Source: an uncultured Prevotella sp. (GTDB lineage: Bacteria; Bacteroidota; Bacteroidia; Bacteroidales; Bacteroidaceae). Taken from it: a stretch of 13,295 nt of DNA. Under the pieces are notes generated by a model that was given only the letters and a program-made list of their open reading frames with translations, ran no database searches and was not told the origin of the DNA. This document shows, in pieces, positions 9,001 through 13,295 of this stretch (position 1 is its first letter; each line of letters opens with the position of its first letter). The DNA lies in assembly GCA_934272845.1 (NCBI GenBank), contig CAKQSF010000035.1, positions 1 through 13,295 of the forward strand. Direction: 5' to 3'. A program made the translations under genes and the position numbers.

Positions 9001-11189
9001 TTTACGCCATCGAGCAACATCTCTACCTTTCCTTCTATCGGCGTTCCGGCAATGTTGCGACGCGACACCGTTACTGTTATGGCAGAGTCAGCAAGTATCT
9101 TATCCGCCATCTGGCAACTAAGGTACGCCTTTCTGTTGCTAACAGGCATCGTCAGTTCTGCGCTATGGCTCTCGCCAGCAGCGTTTGTCACATCGACAGT
9201 GGCTGTTATGTCATAGAAATACGGTACTTCCTTGTTTGCCTTATCAGGCAACTGCATCGGCATACGCACGGTAAACGCGCCGCTGGCATCTGTTGTCAGC
9301 GTATCTTTCAATAGTTCTCGGTTGGCGTTATCAATGTTCATGCGCCACCACTTCATGCGTCTGTTTACGCTATACGTTACCTTTGCGTCAGCAACAGGCA
9401 TCCCACTGTATGTGCGTACCGTTCCCTTTACCGTCAGGGTGTCGCCTGCCTTATACGCTGTTTCGGGCTTTTCTAATGTCACCTCAAACTGCGGTCGGCG
9501 GTAGTTTTCTACCATAATGGTTGTGCGGTGACTGCTATACTTTGTGGCATCTGTATCCACCTCTACGCTCCAGCGTCCGTTCTTTGCCTCCGTTGGCAAT
9601 GCGAACTCTGCTGATGCCGCTCCGTAATGGTCTGTAACGACTTTCTTTCGTTCTACTACTTTATACTCTGCATTGCGCAAAACGAACTCTATAGAGTCGT
9701 TCTCCTTCGCCTTTACTTCTTTATTGTCATCGACAGTAAACGCTGCAAGTGTCGCCTTCACGGTATTACCAGGGCGATATATGGCTCTGTCCGTATAGAC
9801 TTCGTAACACGTATGCGACCCTTCTGGCCTACGTTTGTTATAGCGTCCGTACCAGTCTAACGGTAACATTGCTGTATCATCGCCATTCGTTGCATACAAT
9901 GAGAACCACATTTTTTGCGACTCTCGCACGTATTCACCGTTGGCATCGGTTTTTACCTCCTGCCATTTATTGTCGTCATTGGCATCCCTGATGTGCAGTA
10001 CGGCTCCTGGAACGGGTTTACCTGTTATAGCGTTCACCGCCACAAGGCGCACCTTATCTTTCGGTAGCATAATGCCAAGAACCTGGAGGTCTGAAACGAC
10101 TAACGAAATCTGCTCTGACTTTACCTTGCCCTCCGTATCACGAATAACGCACTGCCAACATCCGAGTGGCAGTCTGCCGAGGTTTAAGGAGTCTTCTGTC
10201 ACGTCATAGTCCGTAGCCAGCGTTATCGCCTTGCTGTACTTACGTTCCATGTCGTAACCGCCCTTAGCCTTCTTGTTTACACGCCTCAGCGTCACATTGA
10301 CATCCTTTATGTTACGCAGGTCACGCAGATGCAGCATTACGTCTGTATCTGTCGTCACCATTCCATTGTCCATCACAGCGTTTATTTGTGGCTGTGTCAG
10401 TCTCAAACGGTTATTGCGCAGTCTGTCATTCTCCTTCCACTTTGGCCAGCGTCGCAACGCATCGTCTATCCATTCTATGCGCATCTGTGCGCTGTCTGGT
10501 GGCAGATAGTCGAACTTACGCACTGCCAAGGCTCCACACTCTGGCAGGTCTCGGTATATGTTTATCAACGAATCAGCCAACTGTCGGGTGCCTTCTCTCT
10601 CCAGCCACATTGCCGCTGCAAGACAAGCAGCGGTTCTGTCGCCTTTCGATACATAGTATTCATGAAGCGCACGCCACTGATTGGTGTGGCAGGCTATGGC
10701 TGCTAACAATGTATTGTCGAAGTAACGACTGTCCACTCCTTCCTGTACAAGCGGCTTATACGCCATTGCCCCGTTAGGCTTTAGGTATGCCGCCACGTCT
10801 TTTGACGCCACAAGCGAGTCTACCTTCGGTGCGTTCTGCCAAGGCTGCATTAGCGTCTGGTACAGTGTTGCCATCACTCCGTCGGTCTCTCTCCAACCTT
10901 GCCCCCTTTCTTCCAATCGCTTCTCTGCCGCGTCTACAGAGTCTGGCGACAGTTGTCCGAGCGTATTGCGTTCCTCAAGCAACGCGCTGAGGAGGTTGCC
11001 ATAACTCTTCTGCTGCTCCGCCTTACGCTGTATGCGTTGCAATACCGCCAACGCTGTGCGAGGTTGGTCTTTCTCTATAGCGGCGTTATACTCCTTCCAC
11101 ATTCCGCTGAAGGGGTCTGCCATTACTGGAGCGGTACCGAGCGACAATGCCAATGCACCGCAAAGGAATTTCTTTTCGATATGAAGCAT
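6030..11189 (-). CDS. Exported alpha-2-macroglobulin family protein
   Basis: A 1719-residue exported protein, the largest gene here. Bacterial alpha-2-macroglobulins are envelope proteins thought to trap or block proteases. The signal peptide is residues 1-24 (MLHIEKK, hydrophobic core, PVMA before D25). Residues 30-270 are helical and TPR-like, followed by beta-rich macroglobulin domains. The MG signature YTDRAIYRPGNTVKAT is at 465-480, and the A2M-domain core, with LPESVTTWRFMALAHD, at about 1065-1105. The helical thioester-like domain is about 1255-1540, and a C-terminal beta domain contains VRVGDRVQVRLTI (1613-1625). The basic, flexible stretch around 985-1060 sits where a bait region would be. 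At the thioester site the sequence is KGCSKN (C1281), not GCxEQ, so the bond should not form. No pbpC neighbour is present. The first Met fits the signal peptide. A weak -7-like site, TAACGTTG (11221-11228, one mismatch, no good -33), lies 31 nt upstream. Confidence 0.93.
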   Translation of the reverse strand: MLHIEKKFLCGALALSLGTAPVMADPFSGMWKEYNAAIEKDQPRTALAVLQRIQRKAEQQKSYGNLLSALLEERNTLGQLSPDSVDAAEKRLEERGQGWRETDGVMATLYQTLMQPWQNAPKVDSLVASKDVAAYLKPNGAMAYKPLVQEGVDSRYFDNTLLAAIACHTNQWRALHEYYVSKGDRTAACLAAAMWLEREGTRQLADSLINIYRDLPECGALAVRKFDYLPPDSAQMRIEWIDDALRRWPKWKENDRLRNNRLRLTQPQINAVMDNGMVTTDTDVMLHLRDLRNIKDVNVTLRRVNKKAKGGYDMERKYSKAITLATDYDVTEDSLNLGRLPLGCWQCVIRDTEGKVKSEQISLVVSDLQVLGIMLPKDKVRLVAVNAITGKPVPGAVLHIRDANDDNKWQEVKTDANGEYVRESQKMWFSLYATNGDDTAMLPLDWYGRYNKRRPEGSHTCYEVYTDRAIYRPGNTVKATLAAFTVDDNKEVKAKENDSIEFVLRNAEYKVVERKKVVTDHYGAASAEFALPTEAKNGRWSVEVDTDATKYSSHRTTIMVENYRRPQFEVTLEKPETAYKAGDTLTVKGTVRTYSGMPVADAKVTYSVNRRMKWWRMNIDNANRELLKDTLTTDASGAFTVRMPMQLPDKANKEVPYFYDITATVDVTNAAGESHSAELTMPVSNRKAYLSCQMADKILADSAITVTVSRRNIAGTPIEGKVEMLLDGVKQSDAEANKPYVLAPNITSGEHTLMSICEGDTVKNTFVAFRRSDVRPMKYTHKWVYQSAMQFPENGDSVWVQIGTSDKDVNAYYSVIANDSVIAQGVTLLNNENITRTLSYKPEYGDGISISLAWIKDGVMYDDVIKIKRPLPSNTLKMQWVTFRDRLVPGQKEQWTVNVTTPDGLPARARVMAVLYDHALDQLRKHNWEMPDIRYVYTPYAAWRMRTHGGQSAWTEQDIRYATVKGLDFTDFIFGNAYYRYDVIGARGEVFRAMDSVSEAAPRTRKYKGSRVGSAQMVATELSSLQENAVTPTAMALAGRIAELSSPDEGDDEVVQNEPVRSDFADTAMFLPAVMTDEKGNATMSFTLPESVTTWRFMALAHDEAMRNATLTAEAVAQKELMVQPNMPRFLRSGDNATVQATVANLSDKAADVKTMLTILDAATEKKLLTSVQKVRVAAGESVAVTFPVDAKKLAEGTYICRITAQSAGHTDGEQHYLNVLSDEEEVTKTVAYSFLEPTDTLLQFADMMPKEVQKAHLKVDYVDNPAWLMIETLPKMVKGCSKNAVSLSNAIYATRVAQSMKWSEETTDTLVSQLKKLQNKDGSFSWWEGMSGSTYMTSAVIKTLVRLNLLCGNQQDTKPLLDKAFAFMQREVDKDVAKMKERSPKVTPWIGDEHLSWLYSLALDGRKGGASAGYLLKYLEQNTKNEDMATKAVAAIVLNVNGKKTAARTFVEAIKQHTVYRKDVGRYFDSYRAEYSWCDYRIPTQTLAIEALRMITPQDKKTISEMQRWLLSSKRTQEWDNAYNTVNAVHAFFGGDMSVLTPDKGRVPLADKQVTRKDATVKVKKQTDCESWAAAYVTFRQKTSNVEAATTGLSVKREVFVNGVPVNENTVRVGDRVQVRLTITADRDYDFVTVEDNRAACLEPVATLSGYRYGYYQEVKDTKTLLHFDKMAKGTHTVQMDYYVDRKGDYLAGTATVACAYANEFRGTTTAYGMSIKK

Positions 11190-11293
11190 ATTGGAATTGA
11201 TAGAAAAGTGGTCGTTATTTCAACGTTAATATCTCAGTTTCTGATTTGGGTAATGTTTTCACCTCTAACTTCTGAGCCATCTCAGAGATTTGG

Positions 11294-11470
11294 CTGGAAG
11301 GCTGTACGATGAGTAACCGTGGGCAACGCCTACGGATATTGATACTCAAATGAGTTTGCTGCCTGGAAGGCAGTACGCTGCAGACTATGTACTGCCTTCC
11401 AGGCAGATATTCTTCTACATCATTATATCCGTAGGCTTCGCCCACGGTTACTCATAGTACAGCCTTCCAG
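11294..11470. repeat. 177-bp nested palindromic element
   Basis: Outer arms 11294-11339 and 11425-11470 are inverted 46-bp copies with three mismatches. Inner arms 11359-11376 and 11389-11406 are a perfect 18-bp inverted repeat (CTGCCTGGAAGGCAGTAC) around a 12-nt loop. The 14-mer CTGGAAGGC(T/A)GTAC therefore occurs four times, twice per strand. The 16-mer ATGAGTAACCGTGGGC occurs at 11309-11324, inverted at 11440-11455, and again at 13270-13285. A small palindrome ACTCAAATGAGT (11344-11355) lies between the left arms. The element fits a composite REP-like or non-autonomous mobile repeat. In RNA it would give a long hairpin between mrp and the next gene; there is no U-tract, so a simple terminator is less likely. 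Confidence 0.9.
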
Positions 11471-11472
11471 AC

Positions 11473-11500
11473 TGGATGAGTTGGGCTTTCAGCCCATCCA
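11473..11500. repeat. Short hairpin module beside the palindrome
   Basis: TGGGCT (11482-11487), a 3-nt loop and AGCCCA (11491-11496) form a perfect stem. Flanking TGGA (11473-11476) and TCCA (11497-11500) can extend it with a bulge. It lies 12 nt after the mrp stop on the transcript and abuts the large palindrome, so it may be another module of the same element or protect the mrp mRNA 3' end. No U-tract follows. Confidence 0.6.
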
Positions 11501-11512
11501 TACCTAAATTAA

Positions 11513-12613
11513 TTACTCTTTCACCTGCACTCTCTGCGTCTTTGCCTTCTCAGCATTGCGTCTGTTGGTTACTGTCACTACGCTTTGTGCTAATGCAAGG
11601 AACGCTTGTCCTACCGGAGACTCAACATCGAGGGCAGCAGGAGTACCGTTATCACCATTCTCACAGATGCTCTGCACCACTGGTATCTGTGCGAGTAGAG
11701 GCACGTTCATCTCCTTGGCAAGATTCTTACAGCCTTCCTTACCAAAGATGTAGTACTTATTCTCTGGCAGTTCGGCAGGTGTAAACCACGCCATGTTCTC
11801 CACAAGTCCGAGTATAGGCACATTAACCTTGTCGTTAGTGTACATATCTATACCTTTGCGAGCGTCGGCAAGTGCCACCTGCTGCGGTGTGCTGACGATG
11901 ACGGCACCCGTTATGGCAAGTGTCTGAAGGAGCGAAAGGTGTATGTCTGACGTTCCTGGCGGTGTGTCAAGGATAAGATAATCTAACGCTCCCCAGTCGG
12001 CATCGGCTATCAACTGCTTCAATGCGCTGCATGCCATGCCACCACGCCACAGCGTAGCGGTGTCTTTATTGACAAAGAATCCTATTGACAATAGTTTTAC
12101 GCCATACTGCTCTACTGGCTCTATCAACTGTCTGCCGTCTTTCTCTATAGCGTAAGGACGTGCGTCTTCCAACTGAAACATCTTCGGCATTGATGGTCCA
12201 AAGATGTCGGTATCGAGCAATCCTACAGAGTAACCGAGGCGTGCGAGGGAGATGGCGAGGTTAGCACTGACGGTGCTCTTGCCCACTCCGCCCTTGCCAG
12301 AACTAACGGCTATGATGTTCTTCACATCAGGAAGAAGTTTGTCGTCAGCAGGTCTTGGAGCCGACTTAAACTCTGTCTTTATTGTCACCTCTACGTCTTT
12401 TGACACATGATAGTGTATGGCAGCCTCAGCAGCCTTCAGTGTTGACTTCAAGAAAGGGTCGGTCTCTCGTGGGAACACAAGGATAATCTCTACCTTCATG
12501 CCGTCAATCTTTGGTTGGTCGGCGAGCATCTCGCTCTCTATAAGATTCTTCTTCGTTCCTGCATACGTTACCGTTGCCAACGCGTCAGTTATCAGTCTTG
12601 GATATAATGTCAT
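11513..12613 (-). CDS. mrp: Mrp/NBP35-type ATPase (Fe-S cluster carrier family)
   Basis: Cytosolic ParA-like ATPase of the Mrp/ApbC/NBP35 family, proteins that carry and hand over Fe-S clusters. Residues 1 to about 85 form a MIP18/DUF59-type N-terminal domain, followed by a short Pro-rich linker. The ATPase domain shows the deviant Walker A SGKGGVGKST (105-114) with the signature first Lys, the switch segment DTDIFGPSMP (134-143) and DTPPGTSD (216-223). The usual CPxC metal-binding motif, expected between ENM and IFG, is replaced by WFTPAELPENKYY (276-288). The only Cys residues are 195, 295 and 317, with no CxxC pair. Cluster binding, if it occurs, must use another site. The length of 366 fits the family. 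The start is supported by the DUF59 domain and an A-rich upstream stretch. No promoter matching the Bacteroidetes consensus is visible directly upstream on this strand. Confidence 0.94.
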   Translation of the reverse strand: MTLYPRLITDALATVTYAGTKKNLIESEMLADQPKIDGMKVEIILVFPRETDPFLKSTLKAAEAAIHYHVSKDVEVTIKTEFKSAPRPADDKLLPDVKNIIAVSSGKGGVGKSTVSANLAISLARLGYSVGLLDTDIFGPSMPKMFQLEDARPYAIEKDGRQLIEPVEQYGVKLLSIGFFVNKDTATLWRGGMACSALKQLIADADWGALDYLILDTPPGTSDIHLSLLQTLAITGAVIVSTPQQVALADARKGIDMYTNDKVNVPILGLVENMAWFTPAELPENKYYIFGKEGCKNLAKEMNVPLLAQIPVVQSICENGDNGTPAALDVESPVGQAFLALAQSVVTVTNRRNAEKAKTQRVQVKE

Positions 12614-12654
12614 TTTCTTTTTTTGCTTATTTTTTATGTACGTTTATGGTTAAT

Positions 12655-12726
12655 GGGTGGTTCTATAAATTAACTTTGTTATATTAATTATTTTTTACAT
12701 AACGGTGGTAATTTATAGAACCACCC
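12655..12726. repeat. Perfect 17-bp inverted repeat with 38-bp spacer
   Basis: GGGTGGTTCTATAAATT at 12655-12671 is exactly inverted at 12710-12726. The 38-bp spacer is AT-rich. The right arm with its neighbour can also form a smaller hairpin, GGTGGT (12704-12709) with ACCACC (12720-12725), which the left arm cannot. The repeat lies between the xseB stop and the mrp start, with no U-tract on either side. It could be a dispersed palindromic repeat, a small invertible segment, or a protein-binding or RNA structure; sequence alone does not decide. Confidence 0.9.
12671..12678 (+). promoter_or_regulatory. -7-like element inside the inverted repeat, facing away from mrp
   Basis: TAACTTTG matches TAnnTTTG exactly and reads on the plus strand, while every gene here is on the minus strand. 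It begins at the last base of the left repeat arm. No TTTG is found about 20 nt upstream, so it may be a chance match or half a promoter. If the spacer were inverted between the arms, the element would face mrp. Confidence 0.3.
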
Positions 12727-12775
12727 TAATAGTAAACCACGCAAATAATGTTTTCTTTATTCTAAGTAAGTATGC

Positions 12776-12970
12776 CTACGCATTACCGTCGGCTAGGATT
12801 TTCTTTATCTCCTCGTCCGTCTTCAATAGTTTCTCTCGACACAGTTTTATCAGCCCCTGTGCCTTTTTCAGTTCTGTCGTCATGGCGTCAACGTTCAGTT
12901 CGCCACTCTCCATCTTTGCAACGATGGTCTCCAGTTCTTTCATCGCCGCCTCGTATTTTTTTCCTTCCAT
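12776..12970 (-). CDS. xseB: Exodeoxyribonuclease VII small subunit
   Basis: The 64-residue small subunit of exonuclease VII, which together with XseA degrades single-stranded DNA in the cytosol. The chain is almost wholly helical and charged, with the XseB pattern: AMKELETIVAKMESGELNVD at 9-28, then a helix with GLIKLCREKLL (39-49) matching the family's GxxLxxxCxxxL segment. Length is slightly below the usual 70-80 residues. The start follows an A/T-rich leader and lies 36 nt from a strong promoter (13007-13038), so the gene has its own transcription signal. xseA, often directly upstream, is not within the 325 bp to the right edge. The next gene, mrp, is 162 bp downstream. Confidence 0.9.
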   Translation of the reverse strand: MEGKKYEAAMKELETIVAKMESGELNVDAMTTELKKAQGLIKLCREKLLKTDEEIKKILADGNA

Positions 12971-13006
12971 TTGCAGGACTGTTATTTAATTTAGACCATT
13001 TATTTA

Positions 13007-13038
13007 CAAAATTACGAAGAACTTTCCAAGTCGCCAAA
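13007..13038 (-). promoter_or_regulatory. Promoter of xseB (Bacteroidetes -33/-7 type)
   Basis: On the minus strand TTTG (13035-13038) is followed after exactly 20 nt by TAATTTTG (13007-13014), a full match to the Bacteroidetes TTTG/TAnnTTTG promoter. Transcription should start near 13000, giving a leader of about 30 nt before the xseB ATG. The spacing is identical to that of the promoter at 81-112, which strengthens both calls. Confidence 0.75.
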
Positions 13039-13142
13039 TTTTTAACATATTATAAGTGGTTACACACAAAACGTAACTACTCAGCGATGATTACGTCAAT
13101 TAATGTCTTTACTTATATGCACGCTTTCTCGGCATAGAAGAG

Positions 13143-13200
13143 TTAGACTTTCTTAGGCTGAACTCGGCTTTGCCGCTTGCCTTAGCAAGAAGCCAACACT
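13143..13200. repeat. 58-bp direct repeat, copy 1
   Basis: First of two copies that match at 55 of 58 positions with a period of 69 bp. The core 13154-13196 can fold with two adjacent hairpins, CGGC-ttt-GCCG and CTTGC-ctta-GCAAG, closed by an outer stem that has one mismatch in this copy (TAGGCT against AGCCAA). No coding potential is recognised. It looks like a member of an intergenic repeat family. Confidence 0.85.
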
Positions 13201-13211
13201 TTGAAGCAATA

Positions 13212-13269
13212 TTAGTCTTTCTTTGGCTGAACTCGGCTTTGCCGCTTGCCTTAGCAAGAAGCCAATACT
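13212..13269. repeat. 58-bp direct repeat, copy 2
   Basis: Second copy, separated from the first by 11 bp. Here the outer stem TTGGCT (13223-13228) with AGCCAA (13260-13265) is perfect. It encloses CGGC-ttt-GCCG (13234-13244) and CTTGC-ctta-GCAAG (13245-13258), giving a possible three-way junction on either strand. The copy runs directly into the repeat starting at 13266. Confidence 0.85.
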
Positions 13270-13295
13270 ATGAGTAACCGTGGGCATCGCCCACG
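13266..13295. repeat. Partial copy of the palindrome module, cut by the window edge
   Basis: The segment from 13266 matches the left arm of the element at 11305-11330 at 24 of 26 positions, including the identical 16-mer ATGAGTAACCGTGGGC (13270-13285). Its end forms a perfect hairpin, CGTGGGC-atc-GCCCACG (13279-13295). The element probably continues beyond the window. Confidence 0.85.

Larger units (their letters stand above)
11190..11512. other. Intergenic region between mrp and the alpha-2-macroglobulin gene
   Basis: This 323-bp gap holds no convincing gene. Most of it (11294-11500) is palindromic repeat, described separately. The remaining 104 bp next to the alpha-2-macroglobulin start are AT-rich and may carry its promoter, but only an imperfect -7 element (11221-11228, minus strand) can be seen. 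An open frame of 76 codons crosses the palindrome on the minus strand; it is explained by the repeat and has no recognisable protein features. Confidence 0.7.
12971..13295. other. Intergenic region right of xseB
   Basis: This stretch of 325 bp to the window edge has no supportable gene on either strand. It holds the xseB promoter (13007-13038), two 58-bp direct repeats (13143-13200 and 13212-13269) and the start of a third repeat (13266-13295). Between 13039 and 13142 the sequence is AT-rich and I see no feature there. Confidence 0.7.

Noticed and set aside
6030..11189. Lipoprotein signal in the alpha-2-macroglobulin protein (Cys at residue 10)
   Set aside because: The Cys precedes most of the hydrophobic core and is not in a lipobox; PVMA before D25 fits signal peptidase I better.
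11221..11228. TAACGTTG as the promoter of the alpha-2-macroglobulin gene
   Set aside because: It has one mismatch to TAnnTTTG and no TTTG at the right distance upstream; noted only as a weak candidate.
11215..11445. Minus-strand open frame of 76 codons in the mrp/alpha-2-macroglobulin gap
   Set aside because: Its first half is the translated palindrome, with no domain pattern or convincing ribosome-binding site; the repeat explains it.
12772..13137. Plus-strand open frame of 121 codons over xseB and its promoter
   Set aside because: It is antisense to xseB and runs into non-coding AT-rich DNA; no protein features.
13143..13269. CRISPR array or tRNA from the tandem repeats
   Set aside because: Only two copies with an 11-bp spacer, too few and too close for CRISPR; the three-way fold lacks tRNA arms and conserved bases.

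Overview
The window reads as a chromosomal segment of a Bacteroidales bacterium, most likely in or near Prevotellaceae. Three things point there. The protein set is typical of the group: a short TopB, an alpha-2-macroglobulin paired with a DUF1573 protein, a MeaB GTPase and a Mrp ATPase. Two intergenic sites match the Bacteroidetes promoter pattern (TTTG at -33, TAnnTTTG at -7) with identical 20-nt spacing. Ribosome-binding sites are A-rich rather than strong Shine-Dalgarno sequences. The genus is inferred, not proven.

All eight supported genes lie on the minus strand, so transcription runs from right to left. In that order they are xseB (exonuclease VII small subunit), mrp (Fe-S carrier/ParA-like ATPase), a 1719-residue exported alpha-2-macroglobulin-like protein, a 353-residue exported DUF1573/Ig-like protein, meaB (methylmalonyl-CoA mutase chaperone GTPase), ispH (last step of the MEP isoprenoid pathway), cmk (cytidylate kinase) and topB (topoisomerase III). 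Tight groups are alpha-2-macroglobulin/DUF1573 (18-nt gap) and ispH/cmk/topB (4- and 15-nt gaps). A good intrinsic terminator follows topB. Beyond it, near the left edge, a promoter faces a gene outside the window.

The accessory content is in the gaps. Between mrp and the alpha-2-macroglobulin gene lies a 177-bp nested palindrome made of repeated modules. Part of one module recurs 2 kb away at the right edge, after two 58-bp direct repeats that can each fold as a three-way junction. Between xseB and mrp is a perfect 17-bp inverted repeat around a 38-bp AT-rich spacer containing a lone outward-facing -7-like element.

No CRISPR array, tRNA, rRNA, transposase or defence system is visible. The genes are mostly housekeeping. 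The points most worth a second look are the repeat elements and three departures from textbook motifs: TopB lacks the second Asp of its TOPRIM DxDxE, Mrp lacks its CxxC, and the alpha-2-macroglobulin keeps a Cys but lacks the Glu-Gln of the thioester.
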